In this document: in pieces, positions 55,043 to 64,000 of the stretch | Position numbering within the stretch: position 1 is the first letter of the stretch | How the letters are laid out: each line of letters begins with the position of its first letter | NCBI GenBank assembly: GCA_964016985.1 | Contig: OZ024823.1 | Location: forward strand, 136,172,112-136,236,111 | DNA length: 64,000 bases | Direction of reading: 5' to 3' | DNA from: Anodontia alba | Lineage: Eukaryota > Mollusca > Bivalvia > Lucinida > Lucinidae | The notes under the pieces: generated by a model | Told to the model about the DNA's origin: nothing | Databases searched by the model: none | The model's input: only the letters and a program-made list of their open reading frames with translations | Position numbers and translations under genes: made by a program

Positions 55043-55112
55043 TCATACGACGTGCTGCGCATTAGAGGCACCTCAGAGAGAGGCGCCTCCATTGAGTACT
55101 CACAACGTATGC
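55043..55112. repeat. Degenerate hairpin resembling the A/I/K core
   Basis: CATACGACGTGCTGCGCATTAGAGGC-like arm and GCGCCTCCATTGAGTACTCA with CAACGTATG. It has the same spacing of ACTCA/TTAG/GCCTC words as family I cores, though mismatched. Recognisable I or K ends are not present around it. Confidence 0.45.
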
Positions 55113-55194
55113 TGTCATCGTATTATTAGACTCTACTTTCTTCTTCTCAATTTAATATATCTAGAAAGGCCAATTCTTGCTTTATATGCCACGT

Positions 55195-55285
55195 CATGTT
55201 GTACTATCACTGTATGTTGACAGTTCTCACTTAATACTGTATGTATTCTGAGAAAAATAAAGTTGATTCGATTTGATTGATTGCT
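55195..55285 (+). repeat. Possible retroposon 3' tail
   Basis: ACTGTATGTATTCTGAGAAAA then ATAAAGTTGATTCGATTTGAT, an AATAAAG signal followed by short GATT repeats. Body not recognised. Confidence 0.35.
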
Positions 55286-55351
55286 TAAGAAAAAATAGAT
55301 AAACAACACATTATGACTGAATAAGTATCTAATCTAGAGAGAGTAAACGTT

Positions 55352-55580
55352 TTAACCCATTGTAGACTTAATAGACTCTCCCACACTATATATTGGAAGA
55401 GTCAAGTTTCAATTTTAGGTACGTCCGGCTGTGAGATTTACATATTCCTAGAGAAAAATGGCTAACATATTTGCAAACAGTGGAGACCCTGATCAGATGC
55501 AGCGTTCTACGGCGTCTGATCTGGGTCTGCACTGTTCGCCAATTGCCCTTTTACGGGTCTCCCGACTACAATGTGTTAAT
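55352..55580. mobile_element. Family F element, copy F3
   Basis: Ends TTAACCCATTGTAG and CTACAATGTGTTAA. Inner hairpin GCAAACAGTGGAGACCCTGA and ATCTGGGTCTGCACTGTTCG. Confidence 0.85.
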
Positions 55581-55584
55581 TAGG

Positions 55585-56445
55585 GATATTAGTGTAAGGA
55601 TATCTTTAACTTTCGAAGGCAGAACAGAGCTGTAGCAGCCCTTTTGTTGAGTGCTCTGTTTAATACAAAGTTTGAACAATGATTTTCAATTTTTTCATTT
55701 TATGGTATGATGTGCTTCTTCAGAAGTTATTGATATATTGGAAAAGAAGCTTGTGAAGATAATCCCACAAAGCATATCCCATTTGTGCGTGGTATTTTGG
55801 GTGTGATAACACGACGACAAAGCCCAGAAGGCATGTTGTCCTTATGTAAAGGTTTTCGCCGTAGTCTAGTCCCCGGGTACGGCTTTACACACAATTTTGC
55901 AGAATAAGTTCTAATTCATGGCAGAAGATCGAAATGGAAAAAGTATTGTGTTTTAAAGGTAATTTGCTAGATAGCATTCTCTGGGTGTAACGTTTCCACC
56001 TAACTACCTTCATTCTCATTCAGACGCATTTCAGTTCCAACTAAGAAAATGTTCTACCAGCTGGAATACACTTGTATGGAATTTATGAATACGCTTCATG
56101 ATTCGGTCATATAGCAATGACTTGTTTGCATGTAAAAGTTAAACTTACATTAGTGAAAGCTATTAAAATTCAATTTGTTTGTTCGATATATTGGGTTTTG
56201 ATCATATAGGCCTATATAACAAGCGTTTCAATTCAGAACCGATTTCTTGTCTAATTGTGTAACTAAAGATAGGGCGTGTCTTATCTAGCCTCACTGAGGA
56301 AACCATGAACGTATATATACATACAATGTATGAGGTGTATTTCATCATTTCTATATTACATACGTTGGTTATAAAATGGAATCCAAGGAGAGGCCTAACA
56401 ATAAGTACAGCTATTGAATGCCCTTTGTATTCAATCAGGAGGGAA
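55585..56445. other. Unassigned stretch
   Basis: No repeat family or gene recognised. Confidence 0.35.
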
Positions 56446-56448
56446 TGT

Positions 56449-56660
56449 TAACCCTTCTCTTGCTGAACACGACATGTCATGTCTTAGCAAACAGTGTAGA
56501 TCCAGATTAGTTGGCTTCTGAAGAAGCCAACTGATCTGTATCTGCACTGTCTGTCATTTAATATGTGAATTTCTATGAAAAACCCGAATCAAGTAATCTG
56601 ATTGGGTGGAAATTAGAAGTGGGCGTGGCATCTTAATTTATTCAGCATGACAAGGGTTAA
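56449..56660. mobile_element. Family F element, copy F4, altered loop
   Basis: Ends TTAACCCTTCTCTTGCTGAA and TTCAGCATGACAAGGGTTAA. The hairpin has TAGTTGGCTTCTGAAGAAGCCAACTGATC-like loop words (GTTGGCTTC / GAAGCCAAC) in place of GATCAGACGCC. Confidence 0.85.
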
Positions 56661-56784
56661 ATGATGTTGTACGAATAGGCTCCTCATGGCAAATGCGAAC
56701 AGGGAGACCATAGATAAGCCTTCGCTTCCGAGAATCTAAACTATAATTCACTACAGATTAGTTTATATTTTTCTAGCTTTCACA

Positions 56785-56995
56785 ATTGTTTGTTTGTGTT
56801 GAGGTTTTACGGCCCAGTCAACCCAGTGGGGTCATGTCGAGCGCGGTCTGTTTACCTAACCACACGTTCACTTGGCAGGCTTAGTCCTCTAAACGGTTAA
56901 CCAGTATTCTGCACATTCTTTCGCCAGAAAGCTATTCTGGATATTTAATGAATTGATACGAGAATCACTGATGGTGTCTAATTGGCCGACTCCAG
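56785..56995 (-). mobile_element. tRNA-derived SINE, copy 2, head lost
   Basis: Minus strand ends GACTGGGCCGTAAAACCTC then AACACAAACAAACAA. The body words (CTCTAAACGGTTAACCAGTA read on plus) correspond to CGTCTGAGCGGTCAACGAGTA in copy 1. The box A/B head is missing. Confidence 0.65.
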
Positions 56996-56999
56996 AAAA

Positions 57000-57278
57000 C
57001 TTAGCCACTACAGCTAATTTATTTTTTTTGCATACGTATTCATTGCCCTGAAGGCATTTAGATTTAGAATTTATTCATCAGGGCCGCCCCTGTTCATCGA
57101 TCTTCAGTGTACTCTTAAGTATCCAATGGTTTTGCAAACAGAAAACAAAAGAAGCCTTCGTTTGATTGTACATATGCGCAGATTGTCATGGGCCGCTGTT
57201 GCCAACATATTGGATAAAGACCTTTTTTTGCGCACGTTGCAAGGCAAACAGTAATTAACTGATCATTTATTTTATGTA
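57000..57278. other. Unassigned, with weak B-like segment
   Basis: 57,150-57,235 has GAAGCCTTCG, ATATGCGCAGATTG and GCGCACGTTGCAAGG in B order, heavily worn. Confidence 0.35.
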
Positions 57279-57279
57279 C

Positions 57280-57551
57280 CATTACGAAAACATACCTTTA
57301 CAATTTTGACCCCCTTAAATCTCATGCAGTAAAACTGGTGTTTACAGGGGTATACATTATTTTTCTTATTTCTGCACAAAAAACATAGATTGTGGATACT
57401 CGTTAGAACCGCCTCGGCGAGGCGGTTCTAACGAGTACCAACAATCTATGTTTGGAGCAGAAATATGAAAAATATCAGAATTTTTATCTGAAAACTTTCA
57501 GTTTTGGTGGTGACATTTTCAAAACATTTGAATAGGCGTGCTTTCATAATG
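57280..57551 (+). mobile_element. Family A MITE, copy A17
   Basis: CATTACGAAAACATACC to GGCGTGCTTTCATAATG. A 10-bp deletion removes ACTTTTATAT from the inner hairpin. The core is perfect with centre G. Confidence 0.95.
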
Positions 57552-57554
57552 ATT

Positions 57555-58150
57555 TTGCCCCAATATACGTATTAGTGCTTTACCCTCTATGAAAAATAAT
57601 ACCAAAAATGACATTTTAATTTGTTTTCTATTTGTTTGAAATTGAATTGTTTACCCTTTCATGCACTAAGTGGATATGTATGTTTGTAATTAAAGTGTCA
57701 TTACCTGCAAAATGTGCAAATATGACACAACATAACACCGTCTCTATTCATTATTATTGTCGTACTTTGTTATCTGTCTCAATGTAAATCCTTTTCTTAA
57801 AATACATTAACAAGATTGGCTCCAAATTGTCTATATCTGCCACTTACTTGCACGTGATTAGCAAATCCTTTGGTAATGCAATACTATATGCACTTATTAT
57901 GTTTTAGTTTCTGATCAGATTAAACAGCAAGCGCATTTCTGAAAGCTCTGTAAAGGCACAACTTAGGCATACATGCATTATAACACATGTTTCTTCCTGG
58001 AGGTGTTTCCATGTGTGCCTAGCAATAACTCTAGGTAGAATCTATAGCTCACAATAATTTATGTGGCAAATCTAGTTATGTTTACCCGTATGCATTATAT
58101 TAGGTTACGACTGGAATTCCAAGCTGGAATTCTCCTCCCCACACCCTATC
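57555..58150. other. Unassigned stretch
   Basis: A TGGAATTCCAAGCTGGAATTC short inverted/direct motif is at 58,110-58,132; nothing else recognised. Confidence 0.35.
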
Positions 58151-58155
58151 ATTTT

Positions 58156-58212
58156 TTTTTTCCTTTTTGACAAAATATTATCTATTCCTTTTTGACAAAA
58201 TATTATCTACTC
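58156..58212. repeat. Tandem 27-bp duplication
   Basis: CCTTTTTGACAAAATATTAT is present twice. Confidence 0.9.
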
Positions 58213-58214
58213 AC

Positions 58215-58868
58215 CGCTCTCAGGCGGTGGTTGTGGTATTGTTAGTTTTAATGGAACCTTATGGTTGGTCTCTGTTTGTATTTCCTCTGTTTATTATCTT
58301 ACTGATGTGTTTAGTGAATCTTGTCTTGCATTTTGACCATCTTGTTGGTGAATAGGGAGCTTGTTGTTTAGTTTTCGTTGGTTAGTAACATGTATGATAT
58401 CAGTAGGTCATGGTTTGTTTACTCTTTTTCATGGTGTCATTAGTAGGCTATGTTCTGTGATTGTGTCTCTTCCTGGACATCTTCTTGGATATTTTGTCGT
58501 CTAAACGCTGTTGAAGTACTCGATATGCAAACCATGTTCTTTGAAATAGTTTCATTTCCATTTTAACATCGGTATATAACCTTTTTTTACATTTTGGTTA
58601 TTTCCTCCTACAAAATCTCAAAAGAATCTTATTCAGTCATCTTCTGCATAAAGCGATCTACTTTCTGTTGTGACGTTTCCTTCTTTCTCCATTCGCATGT
58701 AGACACTCTGTACAGGACAGATTCAAGTATGCTAGCAGAAAAGATAAAAAAGTAAAAGTAAAGTGTTCAAAATACAAGTTAAGATGGCCAGGAAATACCA
58801 CAACCACGAAGCACTGCACTAACGAGGCACCTAAAGAAGGAGAGATGAGAAACAAACAGGGACAACAC
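58215..58868. repeat. Dispersed repeat segments related to Q and 29,975
   Basis: 58,436-58,495 matches 29,990-30,045. 58,785-58,868 (GGCCAGGAAATACCACAACC, GAGATGAGAAACAAACAGGG) is Q-like on the plus strand. 58,225-58,250 (GGCGGTGGTTGTGG) resembles it inverted. Confidence 0.45.
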
Positions 58869-58872
58869 AAAG

Positions 58873-59152
58873 CATCACGAAAACATGCCTATATAATTTT
58901 GACCCCCTTAAACCCCACTTTTATATAGTAAATCTGGGGTTTACAGGAGTATACATTATTTTTCTTATTTCTTCTCAAAAACATAAATTGTGGGTACTCG
59001 TTAGAACCGCCTCGTCGAGGCGGTTCTAACGAGTACCCACAATCTATGTTTTGTGCAGAAATATGAAAAATATCAGAAATTTCTAGCTGAAAATTTTCAT
59101 TTTTTTGGTGGTAAAATGTTCAGTATATTTGAATAGGCTTGTTTTCGTAATG
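58873..59152 (+). mobile_element. Family A MITE, copy A18
   Basis: CATCACGAAAACATGCC to GGCTTGTTTTCGTAATG. Core intact with centre T. Only 10 bp separate it from element P. Confidence 0.95.
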
Positions 59153-59159
59153 GCGACAT

Positions 59160-61015
59160 ATGAAACAAGAGGGCCATGATGGCCCTGTAACGCTCACCTG
59201 AGCAACATAGCACTTTGAGAGCCTGATCTAGAACTGATCATGGCAAACATTCTGATCAAAGTTCAAAATGATTATATTAACAAGTAAGACAATGTAGCAT
59301 GTCTAATGGACTTAGAAATAAAGGTCAAGGTCAAATATGGATGACTGCACTCAAGAGGCCATACTAAGATATATGCATGTACTAAGTATCACTGGCTGTA
59401 GGAGCAATTGTTACTGAGAAACTGACCTAAACACAAACACTTCACAAGTACCAAATATCACTCTGTAGGACCAATAATTACTGAGAAACTGACTTAAATG
59501 GAAAAACTTAAGAGAGTCACTGGACACAAAACTATACATCACCTTGAAATCATCAAGACAAACATTTTGAGCAAGATTCCTGATGATCACTTCAAAAATG
59601 TGGCCTCTAGAGCATCAACAAGGTTTTCCTTTGATTTGGCCAGGTGAACTAGTTTTTGATATCAAGTGACCCAGTTTTAAACTAGACCTAGAAATCATCA
59701 AGACAAACATTTTGAGCAATATTTATGATGATTATTTCAAAAATGTGACCTCTTGAGTGTTAACAGTTTTCTGCTGATTTGGCCAGGTCACCTAGTTTTT
59801 GATCCCATGTGACCCAGTTTCAAACTTGACCTAGAAATCATCAAGACAAACATTTTGAGCAAGATTCATGATGATTGCTTCAAAAATGTGACCGGTAGAG
59901 TGTTAACAAGGTTTTCTGCTGATTTGGCCAGGTGGCCTAGTTTTTGACTCCAAATGACCCAGTTTCAAACCTGACCTAGAAATCATCAAGACAAACATGT
60001 TGAGCAAGATTCATGATGATTACTTGAAAAATGTCACCACTAGAGTGTTAACAAGGTTTTCTGCTGATCCGGCCAGGTGACCTACTTTTTGACCCCAGGT
60101 GACCCAGTTTCAAACCAGACCTAAAAATCATCAAGACAAACATTTTAAGCAAGATTTATGATGATTGCTTGAAAAATGTGACTGCTAGAGTGTTAACAAG
60201 GTTCTGCTGATTTGGCTCGCTGACCTAGTTTTTGACTCCAAGTGACCCAGTTTCGAACTTGACCTAGAAATCATCAAGACAAACATTTTGAGCAAGATTC
60301 ATGATGATTGCTTGAAAAATGTGACCGCTAGAGTGTTAACAAGGTTTTCTGCTGATTTGGCCCGGTGACCTAGTTTTTGACTCCAAGTGACCCAGTTTCA
60401 AATTTGACCTAGAAATCATCAAGACAAACATTTTGAGCAAGATTCATGATGACTGCTTCAAAAATGTGACCGCTAGAGTGTTAACAGGGTTTTCTGCTGA
60501 TTTGGCCCGGTGACCTAGTTTTTGACCCCGAGTGACCCAGTTTCGAACTTGACCTAGAAATCATCAAGACAAACATATTGAGCAAGATTCATGATGATTG
60601 CTTCAAAAATGTGACCGCTAGAGTGTTAACAAGGTTTTCTGCTGATCTGGCCCGGTGACCTAGTTTTTGACCCCAAGTGACCCAGTTTCAAACTTGGCCT
60701 AGTTTAAATAGAGGCAAACATTTTGAGCAAGTTTCATTAAGATTGGGTCAAAACTATGACCTCTAGGATGTTAACAAATTTTTCCTCTGATTTGACCTGG
60801 TGACCTAGTTTTTGACCCCAAGTAACCAGGTATCAAACTTGACCTAGATATCATAGAGGCAAACATTCTGACCAAGTTTCATCAAGATTGAGTCAAAACT
60901 GTGACCTCTAGAGTGTTAACAAACTAATTGTTGACGACGAACGACGGACGACGGACGACGACGGACATAGGGTGATGACAATTGCTCACCCTGAGCTTAT
61001 GCTCAGGTGAGCTAA
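59160..61015 (+). mobile_element. Element P with about nine 145-bp tandem repeats
   Basis: The left end AACAAGAGGGCCATGATGGC holds a small palindrome (AGGGCCATGATGGCCCT), followed by GCTCACCTGAGC. CATCAAGACAAACAT recurs at 59,551, 59,696, 59,839, 59,984, 60,129, 60,272, 60,417 and 60,562 (spacing 143-145). Units also hold GACCTAGTTTTTGAC and GTGACCCAGTTTCAAAC. After the array come GACG repeats (60,930-60,965), GGTGATGACAATTGCTCACC and GCTCAGGTGAGCTAAAA. The GCTCACCTGAGC and GCTCAGGTGAGC words are inverted. This repeat is abundant in bivalve genomes (from memory); a Helitron-like origin is an inference. Confidence 0.85.
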
Positions 61016-61310
61016 AAAAAGCTAAGAGAAAATTCCAGGAAGTACAACAATCACAAGCCGTAGCCCTTTCAAGACACCAAGAGGAAGAGGAAACAGGCAA
61101 AAGCGAACAAGCGCAAATCGAACAAATGTACGAAAAGCACTACGATTAGCAAGGTAATCGCAATGCTAAAAGGACCGAAAAACACAAGACCAAAATAACA
61201 CAAAGCAAGACTTAAAACAAATCGCCTCGTAGAATAAACCACAAAGCAACAAAGAGTAAGACTAACACCGGAACCACCGCCTTACAACTGTCAGTAGACT
61301 AAACTACTGG
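61016..61310 (+). repeat. Dispersed repeat Q, copy 2
   Basis: Same order as Q1, lacking the block between ATTAGC and AAGGTAATCG and a second block near CCTCGTA. It abuts the end of element P. Confidence 0.8.
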
Positions 61311-61319
61311 GAATTTACA

Positions 61320-61540
61320 GCCGGTTAACTTCACCCTGGGTCCCGATGCTGCACTTAATACTGAAATACATAAAAAAAATCGGTTCGAAAATGCACAAAC
61401 AAAGAAGAACTGTAACGGAGAGTCTGCCTAGGAACGGTCAGTGGAAAGACTACTGGGAAATTTAAGCTAGTTTTACTCGCGCGAAAGCTAACCCTTAACT
61501 CCGATGCAGCTCCAAATTATAGATGTATGCTCGGACTAAA
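61320..61540 (-). repeat. Dispersed repeat R, copy 3 (reverse)
   Basis: GCTAGTTTTACTCGCGCGAA, CTAACCCTTAACTCCGATGC and ATGTATGCTCGG are the inverse of R1 words. Confidence 0.55.
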
Positions 61541-61637
61541 ACAGAACTAAAAAAAATGTATACCCCTGTAAACCCAAGTTTTGGTATATAAAAGTGGGTT
61601 TAAGGGGGTCAAAATTATAGAGGCATGTTTTCGTGAA
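61541..61637 (-). mobile_element. Family A half copy, A19
   Basis: ATGTATACCCCTGTAAACCC to GGCATGTTTTCGTGAAG. Only the CCCC arm is kept; the core and other arm are absent. Confidence 0.9.
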
Positions 61638-61639
61638 GA

Positions 61640-62010
61640 TATGCCCGCAATTTCGTTTTCAGGGCTGCATACGCCCTTAGCGCCGATTTAAGCGAAAGTC
61701 AATAACATGACTAGATGCTCTGGCAAATCGAACGTGCTTATATGTATATTATCAATATTTAGTAAGTCATCTAAATACCTAGAAGATGAATGGAATTCTC
61801 AATAATACCAGCATGAGATCTCTCTCGTAACAAAACAGACACATACCAGCATCAAAAAGTGCACAACTAATCAGCATTAGAATACACGCAATTTGCCTGT
61901 TTGATTTGTTCCTTATTATTTGTATTTATCTAGTAGAAAAGTAAGAATATCGGAAATCTTTTGACAAGACTATAAAGGTTTATGCGTTTTATCCTCTGAA
62001 GAGAAAAAAA
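61640..62010. other. Unassigned stretch
   Basis: Nothing recognised. Confidence 0.35.
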
Positions 62011-62014
62011 AAAA

Positions 62015-62292
62015 CATCACGAAAACATGCCTATATAATTTTGACCCCCTTAAACCCCACTTTTATATAGAAAAACTGGAGTTTACAGGGGTATGCATTA
62101 TTTTTCTTATTTCTGCTCAAAAACATAGATTGTGGGTACTCGTTAGAACCGCCTCGCCGAGGCGGTTCTAATGAGTACCCACAATCTATGTTTTGAGCAG
62201 AAATGTGAAAAATAGAGTTTTTTTTATCTGAAACTTTTCAGGTTTTGGAGGTGAAATTATCTATATATTTGAATAGGCGTGTTCTCGTAATG
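62015..62292 (+). mobile_element. Family A MITE, copy A20
   Basis: CATCACGAAAACATGCC to GGCGTGTTCTCGTAATG. Core with centre C and one mismatch (TAATGAGTACCC). Confidence 0.95.
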
Positions 62293-62590
62293 CACCGTGT
62301 TTTTTTTAGTTCAAGCAAAGTAAAGAGAGCCCTCCTGTTTGAGCGTTCTTTCAAATACATGTAGATCAAGAAGTCAGTCTTTAACCCGTTTGTGTTAAGA
62401 TGTAGTATTCGGAAAGAAAGTAGCCCTAGCAAGAAGTACATTGCGTACAATAATTCAAAACAGGAAACATGATGTAGATCTTCATAAGCATTTAGCGTAA
62501 AATAAAATAGTAGAAAGATCTTGATGTAGTACATTTATGAAGCAAACATCAAAGAGAGTAATTATAAACTGGTAGCAAAAACTCTACATA

Positions 62591-62870
62591 CATTACGCAA
62601 ACACGCCTATTCAAATTTATTGAAAATTTCACCACCAAAAATTGAAAGTTTTCCGATAAAAAATTCTGATAGTTTTCATGTTTCTGCTTGAAAAAATAGA
62701 TTGTGGGTACTCGTTAGAACCGCCTAACCGAGGCGGTTCTAACGAGTACCCACAATCTATGTTTTTAAACAGAAATAAGGCAAATAATGTATACCCCTGT
62801 GAACCCCAGTTTTACTATATAAAAGTGGGGTTTAAGGGGGTCAAAATTATATAGGAATGTTTTCGTGATG
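62591..62870 (-). mobile_element. Family A MITE, copy A21
   Basis: CATTACGCAAACACGCC to GGAATGTTTTCGTGATG. The core centre is changed (GCCTAACCGAGGC), and the arms otherwise pair. Confidence 0.95.
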
Positions 62871-63255
62871 ACCTATGTATCATATTTTCCCATTAATCTG
62901 TGAGTTCATTCCCTACTCTATGTTTTGGAATAAAACTGAAAAAAGTACATTCAAATAAGCATTGCTAGAAGTCAATTTGTGTGATCAAATGCTTACTAAG
63001 TGACGCAGTCGACTGATTAATCAAAGCACAGCGAGTACTGATGGGACGAGTGCGTAGTAAGATGAGATATAGAGAATGAAATTGCATATTTCATTTTCAA
63101 ATACTTAAGTGTATAGACAAGAATGTCAGAAACAAATTTTCTGGTTGGTTTTATTTTAAAATTACTTAATTCTAAATAGACATTTCAGTCGCGGCACGAG
63201 AAATCGAATATTCTGACATATTCGAGCCTGAACAGCATGTGCGATCGGGTCAGTG
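62871..63255. other. Unassigned stretch
   Basis: No gene or repeat recognised before the retrotransposon fragment. Confidence 0.35.
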
Positions 63256-63259
63256 CGTT

Positions 63260-63809
63260 TTTGGTACTCCGTATATATAACAGCATGCCAAAAGACTGAA
63301 CCACTTCCATACAAGCTGTCTTAGAAAACTTCTAAAGATCAAGTGGCAAGACAGGATTCCAGACACAGAAGTCCTGAAAAGGGCAGGGATGCAGAGTGTA
63401 CATACTCTTCTGACATTGGCACAGTTAAGATGGACAGGCCATGTTACCAGAATGTCTGATGAACGTTTGCCAAAGAAAATCCTCTATGGAAGGAAAACGC
63501 TCCCATGGTGGTCAGAAGAAGCGATTCAAGGACAACCTCAAAACCTCCTTTCAAGACTTCAACATACCAACAGAGTCATGGGAACAGATTGCACAGGATC
63601 GTACAAAGTGGCGAGGCCTCGTAAAAAGGGGAGCTGGTGAATACGAAGCCAAAAGAATCAGCGAAGCCGAGCAGAAACGTGCACAGCGGAAAGCCAGAGC
63701 TAAGGCCTCACCAACAGAGCTTTCTTCCTCAGACCTCTCTTGTTCTATCTGCAACAGGCAGTTTAGAGCTAAGATTGGTCTTATCAGCCATCTTAGAACA
63801 CACAAATAA
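63260..63809 (+). pseudogene. C-terminal end of a non-LTR retrotransposon ORF2, frameshifted
   Basis: From about 63,281 the frame reads QHAKRLNHFHTSCLRKLLKI, then IKWQDRIPDTEVL, GMQSVHTLLTLAQLRWTGHV and TRMSDERLPKKILYG. This is the tail downstream of the reverse transcriptase domain common in metazoan LINE proteins (family knowledge). Near 63,490 the reading frame changes, and homology continues as GKRSHGGQKKRFKDNLKTSF, NIPTESWEQIAQDRTKWRGL and AGEYEAKRISEAEQKR. It ends with a CxxC-x12-HxxxH zinc finger (63,741-63,803) and a stop at 63,807. An in-frame stop at 63,278 and the lack of any endonuclease or RT domain mark it as a 5'-truncated dead copy. RTE-like clade is a guess. Confidence 0.85.
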
Positions 63810-64000
63810 CAACACATCACACGGTTGATTAGGACTGGTCATTGTCAGTAATGACAGACGAACAAATATAACAGCATTTAGTGTTTCTATTCGGACATGA
63901 AGGCTTTGAGCACATTGCGCGGATGTATAGTTGAACTGGACTTTTGATGTCCGCAAATACGAGAAATATTCTACTCTTTTATTTTTCATTGATCCTCACG
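63810..64000. other. Short 3' flank with weak B-like words
   Basis: 63,815-63,870 may be the retrotransposon 3' UTR (AATGACAGACGAACAAATAT). 63,880-63,955 has CGGACATGAAGGC, GCGCGGATGTATAG and TTTTGATGTCCGC, an inverted pair suggesting a worn element. Confidence 0.35.

Noticed and set aside
59400..60950. CRISPR or coding tandem repeats in the P element
   Set aside because: The 145-bp units are contiguous with no spacers, and all frames contain stops.

Overview
The window reads as non-coding DNA from an animal nuclear genome, most likely a bivalve mollusc (venerid-like clams fit best, by inference). It is AT-rich and full of microsatellites, homopolymer runs and short palindromic transposons. 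I found no convincing host exon, rRNA, functional tRNA gene, operon or CRISPR array. The only clear protein-coding homology is a broken C-terminal end of a non-LTR retrotransposon (63,260-63,809). Almost every open frame of 60-150 codons lies in a repeat, a microsatellite or unmarked intergenic DNA.

Families are given working letters. Family A (about 280 bp, ends CATCACGAAAAC.../...GTTTTCGTAATG, central near-perfect palindrome) has about 22 copies in both orientations, roughly one per 3 kb. Families I, J and K are TA-flanked elements starting CAG, which look like pogo/Tc1-type non-autonomous transposons. Families B and F are inverted-repeat elements built around CTGATCAGA words. Family G carries paired ATGCAAAT/ATTTGCAT words in a hairpin. 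Family H is a hairpin with the core ATTTGCTCC/GGAGCAAAT. Family L is a GC-rich element that is almost entirely palindrome. C, D, M and X are single or rare hairpin elements. N and P are longer elements carrying 145-156 bp tandem repeats. Q, R, S and U are dispersed repeats, and one tRNA-derived SINE family has two copies.

Layout: 0-11 kb holds A, B, H, S, C and nested I copies plus a 99-bp tandem array made from an A end. 11.8-13.5 kb is N array 1. 14-26 kb is a mix of A, B, F, G, H, I, J, K and M. 26-33 kb has the SINE, K2, G, H, R and S. 34.0-35.1 kb is a 1.1-kb element made of GATATC words with terminal inverted repeats and a 4-bp target duplication. 36-45 kb has A, B, F, L and U copies and N array 2. 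46-50.7 kb has Q, R, I and J. 50.9-51.7 kb is a giant GAATTC-word hairpin. 52-58 kb has microsatellites, L, J, F and the second SINE. 59.2-61.0 kb is the P element. The end has more A copies and the retrotransposon tail.

The most interesting pattern is that hairpin cores are shared between families with unrelated ends, and that differences between copies are often mirrored in both arms (paired substitutions). This suggests exchange of hairpin modules together with arm-to-arm homogenisation or selection on the hairpin. The two self-complementary hexamer elements (GATATC and GAATTC) may be undescribed element types.
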